Origin: JBFLVU01 sp037444825
GTDB taxonomy: Bacteria; Acidobacteriota; UBA4820; DSQY01
Length of the DNA stretch: 64,000 nucleotides
Assembly (NCBI GenBank): GCA_037444825.1
Contig: JBBILR010000003.1
Coordinates: 69,099 to 133,098, forward strand
Reading direction: 5' to 3'
Each line of letters opens with the position of its first letter. Within the stretch, counting starts at the first letter, position 1. The position numbers and the translations under genes are program-made. Of this stretch, positions 15,957 through 25,244 are shown one piece after another. The notes beneath the pieces are model-generated. The model saw only the letters and a program-made list of their open reading frames with translations, searched no databases and was not told where the DNA came from.

Positions 15957-17506
15957 GCCCGCCCGACGAGAAGCGCACCTCCGAGGAAGCGACCCCCATT
16001 CCGGTGGAGCGCCAGGACCTGGAGACGCTCTACCGGCTGGCGTCCGTCGTCCACTCCTTCACGGACCTGCAACCGCTCCTCGAAAACCTGGTGGACCTGG
16101 CCATCCAGCACCTCAACGCGGAGCGGGGGGTCATTTTCCTGCTCAACGCCCAGGGGGAGCTGTACCCGACGGTGGCCCGCTCCCTCTACCCCGACGAACT
16201 GGTGGACGTCCAGCGGGTGGCCCTCTCCGTGGTCCACGCCGCCATGAGTTCCGGGGAGGGGATCCTCAGCGAAAACGCCCAAAGCGACCCGCGCTTCGAG
16301 AGCGAGAGCGCCATCCACTACAACATCCTCTCGGTCCTATGCATGCCCCTCCAGTTCGCCGGAACGACCCTCGGGGCCCTGTACGTGGACCACGGAAAGC
16401 GGCCGGGGGCCTTCAGCGAGCGGGACCACAAGTTCCTCAAGTCCTTCGTGGACCTCGCCTCCTCCGCCATCAAGTCGGCCCAGGAGAAGGAGACCTACCG
16501 CCTGGAGAACACCTACCTCAGGCAGATGGCCTCCCAGGAAAAGGGCTTCCCGGAGATCATCTCCAACTCCCCCAAGATCATCTCCATTCTCGAAACGGTG
16601 GACTTGGTGGCGGCCAGCAACGTTTCGGTGCTGGTGGTGGGGGAGAGCGGGACGGGCAAGGAGCTCATCGCCAGGGCCATCCACTTCAAATCCGCCCGAA
16701 GGGAGAAGAAGTTCGTGGCGCAGAACTGCGCCTCCCTGCCGGAGTCCCTCCTGGAAAGCGAGCTCTTTGGCTACAAGAAGGGCTCCTACACCGGCGCCAG
16801 CCACGACAAGCCCGGCCTCTTCGAGGTGGCCGACGGGGGGACCCTCTTCCTCGACGAGATCGGGGATCTCTCGCTCTCCTCCCAGGCCAAGATCCTGAGG
16901 GCCCTTCAGGAGGGCGAGATCCGGCGCCTCGGCGACAACAAGCCCCGGAAGGTGGACGTTCGGATCCTCTCGGCCACCAACAAGGACCTCAACGAGCAGA
17001 TTCAGAAGGGCCTCTTCCGCGAGGACCTCTTCTACCGTCTCAACGTCGTCACCATCAAGCTGCCCCCCCTCCGGGAACGGAAGGAGGACATCCCGCTTCT
17101 GGCCCGCCACTTCCTCACCTTCTACGGCTCGCGCATGGGAAGGCGCCACATGGGCTTCGAAAAGGAGGCCCTGGACATGCTCTGCGCCTACTCCTGGCCG
17201 GGAAACGTACGCCAGCTCAAGAACGAGATGGAGCGGCTGGCGATCCTCCTGGGGGACGGGGAGACGGTGGCCCCCGCCCACCTCTCGGAGGTGATCCAGC
17301 AGGCGGCGGTCCTCGGGGGGGCCACCACGGGGTCGGCGCGGCTCAAGGACTCGCTGGAGGCCATCCAACGGAAAATGCTCCTGGAGGCGCTCCAGAAGTA
17401 CCACTGGAACAAGACGCGGGCCGCCGAAGACCTGGGAGTCACCCGGCGGGGGCTCATCAAGATGATCGAACGCTTCGAACTGGACCGCCGCCGGCGGCCC
17501 CGCTGA
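15953..17506 (+). CDS. GAF-domain sigma-54-dependent transcriptional activator
   Basis: 517 residues. A GAF sensor domain (about 35-180) precedes an AAA+ domain (about 200-435) with Walker A GESGTGKE, Walker B GGTLFLDEIGD and the sigma-54 contact loop GSYTGA (in place of GAFTGA). A Fis-type helix-turn-helix closes the protein (WNKTRAAEDLGVTRRGLIK). No receiver domain, so it probably answers a small ligand or redox cue at the GAF domain. ATG overlaps the TPR gene stop. No sigma-54 gene or obvious target is nearby. Confidence 0.93.
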   Translation: MSPPDEKRTSEEATPIPVERQDLETLYRLASVVHSFTDLQPLLENLVDLAIQHLNAERGVIFLLNAQGELYPTVARSLYPDELVDVQRVALSVVHAAMSSGEGILSENAQSDPRFESESAIHYNILSVLCMPLQFAGTTLGALYVDHGKRPGAFSERDHKFLKSFVDLASSAIKSAQEKETYRLENTYLRQMASQEKGFPEIISNSPKIISILETVDLVAASNVSVLVVGESGTGKELIARAIHFKSARREKKFVAQNCASLPESLLESELFGYKKGSYTGASHDKPGLFEVADGGTLFLDEIGDLSLSSQAKILRALQEGEIRRLGDNKPRKVDVRILSATNKDLNEQIQKGLFREDLFYRLNVVTIKLPPLRERKEDIPLLARHFLTFYGSRMGRRHMGFEKEALDMLCAYSWPGNVRQLKNEMERLAILLGDGETVAPAHLSEVIQQAAVLGGATTGSARLKDSLEAIQRKMLLEALQKYHWNKTRAAEDLGVTRRGLIKMIERFELDRRRRPR

Positions 17507-17525
17507 CCGGAGGGGCCCTCGGAAG

Positions 17526-18122
17526 ATGCTTCGCAAGGGTGTCCTCAACCTGCCCAACCTGCTGACGGCCTTCCGCATCTTCCTGGTGCCGCTGGTGGTG
17601 GTGGTCCTCCTCACGGAGTTCCAGTTCGAGCGCTGGTTCTTCGTCACCCGGGAAGCCCTGGCGGTGGGGCTCTTCCTCGTGGCCTCCCTCACGGACCTCC
17701 TGGACGGCTATCTGGCCCGGCGCCGGGGGGAGGTGACCACCCTGGGGCAGCTCCTGGACCCCATCGCCGACAAGCTGCTCGTCTCGTCGGTCCTCATTTC
17801 CCTGGTGGAGATGCAGCTCGTCCCTGCCTGGGTGGTGGTGGTGATCGTGGGCCGGGAGTTCTCGGTGACGGGACTGAGGCTCATCGCCGCCGTGAACCAG
17901 GTGGTGATCCCCGCGGGGCGGCTCGGAAAGTGGAAAATGGTGGTGGAGGTCATCGCCATCTGCTTCATCATCTGGGGCAACCAGAAGGAGTGGGACTGGG
18001 TTCTCCTCACCGGCAGGTGGCTCCTCTACCTCGTGGCGGCGGTGGCGCTGGTTTCGCTCGTGGAGTACTTCGTCCAGTTCTCCCGGCGGATCGACCTGTT
18101 CCCCGGCGGGAAGGGCCCGTGA
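17526..18122 (+). CDS. pgsA: CDP-alcohol phosphatidyltransferase, PgsA type
   Basis: Membrane enzyme that makes phosphatidylglycerol phosphate from CDP-diacylglycerol and glycerol-3-phosphate. 198 residues with about five helices. The CDP-alcohol motif DLLDGYLARRRGEVTTLGQ...LDPIADK has all aspartates (D-G-x2-A-R-x8-G-x3-D-x3-D). A second family member lies at 48453-49010, so one of the two may have another alcohol as substrate. Confidence 0.88.
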   Translation: MLRKGVLNLPNLLTAFRIFLVPLVVVVLLTEFQFERWFFVTREALAVGLFLVASLTDLLDGYLARRRGEVTTLGQLLDPIADKLLVSSVLISLVEMQLVPAWVVVVIVGREFSVTGLRLIAAVNQVVIPAGRLGKWKMVVEVIAICFIIWGNQKEWDWVLLTGRWLLYLVAAVALVSLVEYFVQFSRRIDLFPGGKGP

Positions 18123-18159
18123 TCCGGACGAACGGCGCCCCAGGAAGGGAAGGCGCGCC

Positions 18160-20748
18160 TTGAGGGAAACCCTGCTGGCCCGCCTGGCCCTCCTCTGCGC
18201 CCGCCGCCACCGCGCGGTCTTCGCCGCGGCCGTGCTCCTCGCCCTCCTGGCGGCGGCGGTCTTCGTGCTCAAACCCGTGCGGATCGAGTCGGACGTCCTG
18301 GACCTTCTCCCCAGGAAGAACCCGGCGGTGCGGGATTTCCGGGAGGCGACGGAGGACTTCAAGAGCCTGGATTACCTGTTCGTCCTCCTGGAGACCGGGG
18401 ACCCGGAGAACCGCCCCATCGGGGAGTACGAGCCCCTGGCCGACGTCTTCGCGGATAAGCTCAAGGAAACGGGGCTCGTGGAGGGGGTGGAGTACCGCCT
18501 GCAGGACTTCGAGCCGGCCATCGAAGCCCTGCTGCCCTACACCCTCCTGTACCTTCCGCCCTCCGCGCTGCCCGCCGTGGAGGAGCGCTTCACCGACGCC
18601 GCCATCGCCCGCCAAGTGGAAGCCAACGCCAGGCTCCTCACCAACCCCGCCTCGCTGGTGACCAAAGACCTGGTGAAGCTCGATCCTTTCGGCCTCCTGC
18701 CGGTCCTCAAGGACCACTTCGCCGGCAAGACCCGCAAGCTGAAGGTGGACCTCTCCGACGGCTACTACGTCTCCGTGGACGGAAAGGCCCTTCTCCTCAT
18801 CGTGCGGCCCAAGCGGCCGGCCCAGGACATTCCCTTCGGCCGGAAGCTCATGGCGGAGGTGCGGCGGGTGGAGGCGGAGGTCCGGCGGGAATTGGCGGAG
18901 GACGACCCCCAGGCCGTGGAAGCCCTCCGGGTCCGCTACGGGGGCGGCTACGCCATCGCCCAGGACGACGCCGACCTCATCCGAAGGGACGCCGTGGTCA
19001 ACACCGCGGTTTCCGCCGTCCTGGTCCTCGCCGTCTTCCTGCTGGCCTTCCGGCGCAAGAGCGCCCTGGCCTACGGGTGGCTCCCCCTCATTCTGGGGAT
19101 TTTCCTGACCTTCGCCCTCGTCCACCTGATGGGGGTCCGGCTCAACAGCGCCACCGCCGGCTTCGCGGCCCTCCTCATCGGCCTGGGCATCGACTTCGCC
19201 ACGGTTCTCTACGGAAGGTACGTGGAGGAGCGGAACGCGGGCCGGACCCTGGAGGAGGCCCTCCGGACGGCCATGGGCAAGACGGGAACCGGTGTGCTGG
19301 TGGGGGCGGTGACCACCGCCTGCACCTTCGGCGCCATGGTGGTGACAAAGTTCGAGGGGATGCGCCAGGTGGGGATCTTCACCGCGGTGGGCATCCTGCT
19401 CACGGCCCTCACCGTCTTCACGCTTCTGCCCGCCATGCTGCAGTTCCACCAGCTCCACAAGCAGAAGCGGGAGGAAGAGCCCACCTTCCACATGCACGCC
19501 TTCTGGCTCGACGCCCTGGGCCGGTTCAGTTCCCGGCACCCGGGGGGCGTGCTCGCGGTGGCTCTTGTGGGAACGGCGATGATGGCGGTCCTCGCCTCCC
19601 GGATCGAGCTCGACGAGAACATCAAGAACCTGCGGAGCGAGCGGAACGCGGGCCTCCGAACCACACAGGAGATCGGAGAGCGCTTCGGGGCGTCGCTCAC
19701 CTACATGATGGTCCTCTTGGAGGGGGCATCCCCCGAGGAGGTTCTGGAGAAGGCCGACCGGGCGGCGGAGGCGGTCCAGCCCTTCATCCGCTCCGGGGAC
19801 GTTCTCTACGCCGACAGCCCGTCGGCCTACGTCCCGCCCCCGGACCGCCAGCGGGCGGTCATCGCGGCCGTCCGCTCCCATGGGGAGGCCTACTCCTTTC
19901 CGAGGATCCGGCAGGCTTTCCTCCGGGCGTGCCAGCGGCAGGGCTTCGCCCCGGCCTTCTTCCAGCATTACCTGGAAAGCCTCGAGCGCATGCTGGATCC
20001 CCGCCGCCCCTTCACCTTCGAAGAGGCCCTCCGTACGCCCCTGCGCCCCCTGCTGGAGAAGTTCGTCGTCGAAAAATCCCCCGGGCGCTACCGGGGGGTG
20101 GTGTACCTCTACCTTTCGGAGGAGTACCGGCGGGTGGAGCCCCGGGGGCTCACGGCGACCGTGCAGGCCGCCGTTCCCGGAGCCCGGCTGGCGGGGGTCA
20201 ACGTCTTCTCCACGGCCCTTCGGGAGTCGATCAAGAGGGACGCCCGGCTGGCCTTCCTCGTGGGAAACCTCGCGGTGGTGCTGCTCATCGCTCTGGACTT
20301 CCGGTCCCTGCGCCTGGGCCTTCTGGCCCTGGCGCCCCTCATGGTGGCGCTGGTCTGGCTCCTCGGGTCCATGGTTCTGTTGGGTCAGCCCCTCAACCTC
20401 ATGAACATCTTCGTCACCACCCTGATCCTGGGCATCGGCTCCGACTACGGCATCTACTTCGTCCACCGCCACGAGGAGCCCGACGGCCGGGACATGAACC
20501 GGGTGGTGCAGGAGGCCGGCTCCCCCATCGCCATCGCCGCCCTGACCACCATGGCCGGCTTCGGGTCCATGGTCACTTCCTCCTACCCCGGCTTGCGGAG
20601 CATCGGCTGGGTCTCGCTCCTCGGAACCGTCTTCAGCATGGTGGGGACCCTCACGGTGCTGGTGGCGGCCCTCACTCTCTGGGACCGCCGCCGGGCCCGG
20701 AAGGAGGGGGAGGCGCGGGGCGTTGAGGGGGCGGGCGGGAAAGTGTAG
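18160..20748 (+). CDS. MMPL/RND-family exporter
   Basis: 862-residue membrane protein with two repeats of one helix, a large periplasmic loop and five or six helices. The second helix cluster of each half contains the typical RND acidic/glycine pattern (AALLIGLGIDFATVLYGRYVEERNAG and TLILGIGSDYGIYFVHRHEE). The large loops lie at about 40-270 and 455-680. HpnN-type hopanoid transporters and MmpL lipid exporters are the nearest in layout, so a hydrophobic lipid is a reasonable but unproven cargo. TTG 18160 behind AGGAAGGGAAGG. No membrane-fusion or outer-membrane partner gene is adjacent. Confidence 0.88.
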   Translation: MRETLLARLALLCARRHRAVFAAAVLLALLAAAVFVLKPVRIESDVLDLLPRKNPAVRDFREATEDFKSLDYLFVLLETGDPENRPIGEYEPLADVFADKLKETGLVEGVEYRLQDFEPAIEALLPYTLLYLPPSALPAVEERFTDAAIARQVEANARLLTNPASLVTKDLVKLDPFGLLPVLKDHFAGKTRKLKVDLSDGYYVSVDGKALLLIVRPKRPAQDIPFGRKLMAEVRRVEAEVRRELAEDDPQAVEALRVRYGGGYAIAQDDADLIRRDAVVNTAVSAVLVLAVFLLAFRRKSALAYGWLPLILGIFLTFALVHLMGVRLNSATAGFAALLIGLGIDFATVLYGRYVEERNAGRTLEEALRTAMGKTGTGVLVGAVTTACTFGAMVVTKFEGMRQVGIFTAVGILLTALTVFTLLPAMLQFHQLHKQKREEEPTFHMHAFWLDALGRFSSRHPGGVLAVALVGTAMMAVLASRIELDENIKNLRSERNAGLRTTQEIGERFGASLTYMMVLLEGASPEEVLEKADRAAEAVQPFIRSGDVLYADSPSAYVPPPDRQRAVIAAVRSHGEAYSFPRIRQAFLRACQRQGFAPAFFQHYLESLERMLDPRRPFTFEEALRTPLRPLLEKFVVEKSPGRYRGVVYLYLSEEYRRVEPRGLTATVQAAVPGARLAGVNVFSTALRESIKRDARLAFLVGNLAVVLLIALDFRSLRLGLLALAPLMVALVWLLGSMVLLGQPLNLMNIFVTTLILGIGSDYGIYFVHRHEEPDGRDMNRVVQEAGSPIAIAALTTMAGFGSMVTSSYPGLRSIGWVSLLGTVFSMVGTLTVLVAALTLWDRRRARKEGEARGVEGAGGKV

Positions 20749-20767
20749 ATTGGTGGCGGTGGAGCCC

Positions 20768-21610
20768 ATGGACCCGCTGTCGGAAAAGCACGAACGACTG
20801 AAGAGCCTCCTGACCGCGCTAAAAGGGGGGGCCGTGGTGGCCTTCTCCGGAGGCGCCGATTCGGCTCTGCTCCTCCATCAGGCGGCCGCATTCGCTCCCC
20901 GCCCCGTGGCCGCGGCCACCGCAGACACCCCCACCCTCCCTCGATCCGAGTTGGAGCAGGCGCGGGCCTTCGCCAAGGCCCTGGGCGTCGTCCACGTCCT
21001 CCTCCAGACCGGTGAGACGGGGGACCCGCGCTTTTTGGCCAACGACGAACGTCGGTGTTTCTACTGCAAGGAGGCCTTGTTTCGGGCCATGGAGAGGGCG
21101 GGAAAGGAGAAGGGCGCGCGGTGGCTTCTCTACGGCGCCATCGCCGACGACCTCCGCGACTTCCGGCCGGGGATGGAGGCGGCCCGGGCCGCCGGTGCCC
21201 GGGCGCCCCTGCTGGAGGCGGGCTTCACCAAGGCCGACGTGCGGGAACTCTCACGGAGGCTGGGGCTTCCCACCTGGGACAAACCGCAGGCCGCCTGCCT
21301 CTCCTCCCGGTTTCCCACCGGGGTCCCCATTGCGGTGGAGGGCCTCCGCCGGGTGGAGGGGGGGGAGGAGCTTCTGAAGGCCTTGGGGTTCCGCCAGTGC
21401 CGGGCCCGGCTCTTGGGCGAAGGGGTCCGGCTGGAGGTGGAGGGGGAGGAGGTGGCGAGGGCCGCCTCGCCGGAGGTCCGCCGGAGGCTCGTGGAGGGTT
21501 TCAAGGCCCTGGGCTTCCGCTTCGTGACCCTGGACCTGGAAGGCTTTCGATCGGGAAGCACCGGTCCCGTCTTGGAGGAAAAACCCCATGGGTTCGGTGG
21601 GAACACCTGA
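20768..21610 (+). CDS. larE: LarE-type sulfur transferase
   Basis: ATP-dependent, sacrificial sulfur transferase that builds the thiocarboxylates of the nickel-pincer cofactor of lactate racemase. 280 residues from ATG 20768. The PP-loop ATP motif is FSGGADSA (27-32), a CFYC pair occurs at 97-100, and the sulfur-donor cysteine is in AACLSSRF (C177, matching LarE C176). No larA, larB or larC is visible. Its end overlaps tatA by 23 bases. Confidence 0.9.
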   Translation: MDPLSEKHERLKSLLTALKGGAVVAFSGGADSALLLHQAAAFAPRPVAAATADTPTLPRSELEQARAFAKALGVVHVLLQTGETGDPRFLANDERRCFYCKEALFRAMERAGKEKGARWLLYGAIADDLRDFRPGMEAARAAGARAPLLEAGFTKADVRELSRRLGLPTWDKPQAACLSSRFPTGVPIAVEGLRRVEGGEELLKALGFRQCRARLLGEGVRLEVEGEEVARAASPEVRRRLVEGFKALGFRFVTLDLEGFRSGSTGPVLEEKPHGFGGNT

Positions 21611-21905
21611 AATCCTGGTCATTCTCCTGGTGGCCCTCCTGGTGTTCGGGCCCCAGAAGCTGCCCGAGCTGGGCCGCTCCCTGGCCAAGGCCATCAAGGA
21701 ATTCAAGCGGGCCAGCTCGGAACTGCAGGAGACCCTCGAACGGGAGGTGGAGGACCTGAAAAAGGAGCGCCCCCCCGAAGGGTCGGTGAAGCCTTTCCCC
21801 CGGGGGACCCTTCCGCCCCCTCCGCCTCGCATGGCCGCGCCGCCTCCGGAGAAAGCTCCGCCCCGCCCCGACCCCTCCCCCGAAAACCCGGAGGCTCCCG
21901 CGTGA
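21588..21905 (+). CDS. tatA: Tat translocase subunit TatA/TatB
   Basis: Pore- or receptor-type subunit of the twin-arginine translocase. 105 residues: a short N-terminal membrane helix after GTPE (EILVILLVALLVFG), the FGPQKLPELGRSLAKA hinge and amphipathic helix, then a charged and proline-rich tail. Only one TatA/B-type gene is present next to tatC, suggesting a minimal Tat system. The stop overlaps the tatC GTG. Confidence 0.92.
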   Translation: MGSVGTPEILVILLVALLVFGPQKLPELGRSLAKAIKEFKRASSELQETLEREVEDLKKERPPEGSVKPFPRGTLPPPPPRMAAPPPEKAPPRPDPSPENPEAPA

Positions 21906-22657
21906 GTGGCGCCAGGTCACGGGGGGAGATGACCTTTCTGGAGCACTTCGAGGAGCTCCGCACACGGATCACCCGCGCCCTTTTGGGCCTCCTGGTGGCC
22001 TTCGTGGCGGTGGTCCCCTTCCTGGACCGGGTGGTGAAGGTCCTGGTGGAGCCCTACTACCGCTTCCTTCCCGAAGGGCAGAAGAGCCTCGCCTATACGC
22101 AGGTGACGGAGATCTTCTTCGTGTACATGAAGGTCGCCATGGTCCTGGCGGTGGTCCTGGCGGCCCCCTGGATCTTCTACCAGCTGTGGGCCTTCATCGC
22201 CCCGGGCCTCAAGCCACAGGAGAAGCGCTGGGCCCTGCCCTTCGTCCTGGCCACCTCCTTTTTCTTCGTGGCGGGGGTGGTCTTCTGCTACCTGGTGGTC
22301 CTCCCCCTCACCTTCCGCTTCTTCTTCCAGTTCAACGAGGGCTTCACCAACGTCGTCACCGTTTCGTATTTCTGGAACTTCGAGCTGGTCTTCCTGCTGG
22401 CCCTGGGGCTGGTCTTCGAGACCCCCATCCTCATCTTCCTCCTGACCCGCCTGGGCGTGGTCTCCACCGGTTTCCTCGCCAGGAACGTCAAGTGGGCCGT
22501 CCTCCTGGCCTTCGTCGTGGCGGCGGTCATCACCCCGTCGGGGGACCCGGTGACCCAGACGGCGGTGGCCGGCCCCATGGTGGTCCTCTACGGGTTGGGG
22601 ATCCTCATCTCCTTCCTGTTCCGAAAACGTCCCGCGAAAGATTCCCCGCCTTCTTGA
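21902..22657 (+). CDS. tatC: Tat translocase subunit TatC
   Basis: Six-helix membrane receptor for folded Tat substrates. 251 residues; begins with the conserved MTFLEHFEELRTRI segment and has the family loop YQLWAFIAPGLKPQEKRW. GTG 21902 overlaps tatA as GTGA. The C-terminus is short. Together with tatA it forms the transport pair. Confidence 0.96.
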   Translation: MSGARSRGEMTFLEHFEELRTRITRALLGLLVAFVAVVPFLDRVVKVLVEPYYRFLPEGQKSLAYTQVTEIFFVYMKVAMVLAVVLAAPWIFYQLWAFIAPGLKPQEKRWALPFVLATSFFFVAGVVFCYLVVLPLTFRFFFQFNEGFTNVVTVSYFWNFELVFLLALGLVFETPILIFLLTRLGVVSTGFLARNVKWAVLLAFVVAAVITPSGDPVTQTAVAGPMVVLYGLGILISFLFRKRPAKDSPPS

Positions 22658-22684
22658 GATAGTCTTCGAGGCGGAACCGCCCAT

Positions 22685-22713
22685 TTCACCGCTCCCTCGT
22701 TCTGTGGTAACCT
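22685..22713 (+). promoter_or_regulatory. Probable sigma-70 promoter of PilZ-receiver gene
   Basis: TTCACC (22685-22690), 17-bp spacer ending in TGG, and TAACCT (22708-22713). Lies between tatC and the PilZ gene, with 88 bases to the GTG. Confidence 0.45.
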
Positions 22714-22801
22714 CACCGTTAGAGGCGCGCGGGAAGAAGCGAGTCCCTGGGGACGTTCCTTGCGGGAGGGCAGGGCGGCGAAGGTCCGCGGGGAGGTGCA
22801 C

Positions 22802-23521
22802 GTGAAGGCGACGGCCGTACTCAGAGAGCCAGAACTCACGGAATTGCGGAAGGCCCTGGCGGCCTTCGCCGGCGGGGTGGGGCGACTCTCCACCTTCGGG
22901 AGCGACCTCGAGGCCATCCAGGCGGTGTACATCGAGGGGATGCCACGGGTGCTCGTGGTGGACCTGGACCTCGAAAGCGTCATCGGCCTGGATTTCATTC
23001 GGACCTTCAAGACCCAGGGGGGGTTCGAGGAGCTTCCGGTCTTCGTGGTCGCCTCCTCGGACCGGCGGATGGAGGCCTACGACGCGCGGGCGGCGGTTTG
23101 CCTTCAAAAGCCGGTCTCCGCGGCGCAATTCTTGGAGGCCCTGAAGGCCTTTTGCCCCTGCGGGACCGGCTCGGAAACTCCGCGGATCGCCCCGCCGGAG
23201 CCCAAATTCGAAGGGCCCGACGGCCGGAAGGCGGCCCGAAAGCCGCTGAAGACGGCCTGCATCGTCTCCAGCGCGGGGCAGAAGATCAAGGGCCTCCTCA
23301 AGGACATTTCGTTGACCGGAGCCCAGATCGAAGTGGCCGGCAAACTGGAACAGGGGGACCTCATCACCCTGATCATCGGCGTGCCCGGCACCGTTCCGCT
23401 CAAGGTCGTGGAGTTCAAGGCGCGGGTGGTGAGGCAGACGGCCCAGGGATACGGCCTCGCCTTCCGGCAAATGGACCCCGAGACTCGAACCTTCGTGCAG
23501 GCGTACACGCAAAGGGACTGA
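22802..23521 (+). CDS. Degenerate receiver plus PilZ domain protein
   Basis: 239 residues. An N-terminal receiver-like domain (about 5-115) keeps the phosphoacceptor-type Asp strand VLVVDLDLE and the Lys of LQKPVS but lacks the usual acidic pair near the start. A PilZ domain follows with RKAAR (RxxxR) and DISLTGAQIEV (DxSxxG), the c-di-GMP-binding motifs. I chose GTG 22802 because GGGGAGG lies just upstream; TTG 22760 is an alternative. It resembles the protein at 39710-40390. Likely a c-di-GMP-controlled adaptor for motility or surface behaviour. Confidence 0.8.
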   Translation: MKATAVLREPELTELRKALAAFAGGVGRLSTFGSDLEAIQAVYIEGMPRVLVVDLDLESVIGLDFIRTFKTQGGFEELPVFVVASSDRRMEAYDARAAVCLQKPVSAAQFLEALKAFCPCGTGSETPRIAPPEPKFEGPDGRKAARKPLKTACIVSSAGQKIKGLLKDISLTGAQIEVAGKLEQGDLITLIIGVPGTVPLKVVEFKARVVRQTAQGYGLAFRQMDPETRTFVQAYTQRD

Positions 23522-23546
23522 AGGGGGAATCCCGCCGGTCGTCGGT

Positions 23547-25229
23547 TCAGCCCGTGGCCATCCGGAGCAGTTCCCGGGCGTGCGTCACCGCCGTCTCCGT
23601 AACCTTTTCCCCCGCGAGCATCCGGGCCAGCTCCATCAGGCGCGCCTCCCCTCCGAGGAGGGAGGCCCGCACCGTGGTGCGGCCTCCCCGGCTCTCCTTC
23701 CGGACCCACACGTGATGGTGGGCGAAGGCGGCGATCTGGGGGAGGTGGGTGATGCAGAGCACCTGCCGGCGCCGCCCCAGTTCCCGAAGGCGCCGCCCCA
23801 CCCGCTCCGCCGGGCGGCCTCCGATGCCGGAGTCCACCTCGTCGAAGACGAGGGTCTCCGGCCCCACGGCGGCCCCCTCGGTGAGAAGGGCCAGGTAGGT
23901 CCGGCTGAGCTCGCCGCCGGAGGCGACCTTGGATAGGGGCTTCAAGGGTTCTCCTGGGTTGGCGGAAAAGAGAAAACGGACCTCCTCCTGGCCCCAGGGG
24001 GCGGCGTCGGCGGGGGAGACCAGGGCGCGGGTCCGCCGTTCCACCTCGAATCGGGCCTTCTCCAACGCCAGGGGCTTCAGGGCCTCCTCCACCCGGGCGG
24101 CGAAGCGCGGGGCGGCTTCGGCGCGAGCTTCCGTGAGGGCCAGGGCAGCCTCTCGGTAGCGGGCGAAGGCCTCCTCCACCGCCTTCGCCGCGGCCGACTC
24201 CGAGGCGGCCCCTCCGGAGAGGAACCCCGCCTCCTCCTCGAAGGCCAGGCGGTTCTTCAATACCTCGTCCAGGGAGGGGCCGTAGTGGCGCTTCAGGCGG
24301 TCCAGGTCCTGCAGGCGCTCCTCGAGTCTCTCCAGGGCCTCCGGGTCGAAGGCCGTGTCGGCGGCGGTCCGTTCCGCCTCCGCCCCCACGGAGGCCAGCA
24401 CCGCGCTGGCTCCCTCCAGGTCTTTCTGGTACGGCAGCCACGCGGCGTCCACCTCGCAAAGCCGCTTGAGGTGGCGGAGGGCTTCCCGAAGGAGGCTTCC
24501 CGCGGCCCCCTCTCCCGCCCCGAGGATGGACGCGAGGCCGCCGGCGGCCTCGGCGATCCGTTCCGCGTGGCGAAGACGGTCTCTCTTCGCCAGAAGCTCC
24601 TCCTCCTCCCCCTCCCGGGGGGAGACCCGGTCGATCTCCTCCATCTTCCGGCGAAGCTCTTCCAGGCGTTGGGCCCTCTCGCTCTCCGAGCGCCGCAGGG
24701 AGTCGAGGCGGCGGACCGCCTCCTCCAGCTGGCGGTGGGCTTCGGCGGTCCTCCGGGCGTGGGGGGCGACTTCGGGGAGCGCGTCGAGGATCTCCCGCTG
24801 GCGGGATTCGTCGGCGAGGCTCTGGCTCTGGTTTTGCCCGTGGATCTTCAGGAGGCGTCCGCTCAGCTCCCGAAGGAAGGCCGCCGAAACCGCCGTTCCG
24901 TTGACGAAGGCCCCGCTGCGGCCCTCCCGGGGGATCCGGCGAAGAAGGCGGACCTCGCCGGGGAAGGGGATCCCCTGGGCCGCCAGCGCGAGCACCACCG
25001 GTTCCCGGTCTTCCTCCGCGGGGCGGAAGGCGGCCTCCACCGTCGCCTCCTCGGCGCCGTGCCTCACCATCTCCGGCTCGGCCCGGCCGCCGGCCACCTG
25101 CCCGAGGGCCTCCACCAGGATGGACTTCCCGGCGCCCGTTTCCCCGGTGAGGAGGGTCAGGCCCTCCCCGAAGGAGAGCTCCAGGGCATCCACCAGCGCG
25201 AAGTCCTTCAGTCGAAGGAGAAGGAGCAT
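23547..25229 (-). CDS. recN: DNA repair protein RecN
   Basis: SMC-like ATPase of double-strand break repair. 560 residues: Walker A in LLTGETGAGKSILVEAL at the N-terminus, an ABC signature KVASGGELSRTYLAL near 465 and Walker B TLVFDEVDSGIGG, with coiled coils (about 150-370) between. Complete. Follows tolB by 15 bases on the same strand. Confidence 0.95.
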   Translation of the reverse strand: MLLLLRLKDFALVDALELSFGEGLTLLTGETGAGKSILVEALGQVAGGRAEPEMVRHGAEEATVEAAFRPAEEDREPVVLALAAQGIPFPGEVRLLRRIPREGRSGAFVNGTAVSAAFLRELSGRLLKIHGQNQSQSLADESRQREILDALPEVAPHARRTAEAHRQLEEAVRRLDSLRRSESERAQRLEELRRKMEEIDRVSPREGEEEELLAKRDRLRHAERIAEAAGGLASILGAGEGAAGSLLREALRHLKRLCEVDAAWLPYQKDLEGASAVLASVGAEAERTAADTAFDPEALERLEERLQDLDRLKRHYGPSLDEVLKNRLAFEEEAGFLSGGAASESAAAKAVEEAFARYREAALALTEARAEAAPRFAARVEEALKPLALEKARFEVERRTRALVSPADAAPWGQEEVRFLFSANPGEPLKPLSKVASGGELSRTYLALLTEGAAVGPETLVFDEVDSGIGGRPAERVGRRLRELGRRRQVLCITHLPQIAAFAHHHVWVRKESRGGRTTVRASLLGGEARLMELARMLAGEKVTETAVTHARELLRMATG

Positions 25230-25244
25230 GGAGACGGGACGCCT

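Noticed and set aside
18007..20769. 920-codon open frame antisense to the MMPL exporter
   Set aside because: High GC leaves antisense frames open. The translation is low-complexity (Gly, Glu, His, Asp, Arg rich) with no domain, whereas the opposite frame has clear transporter motifs.
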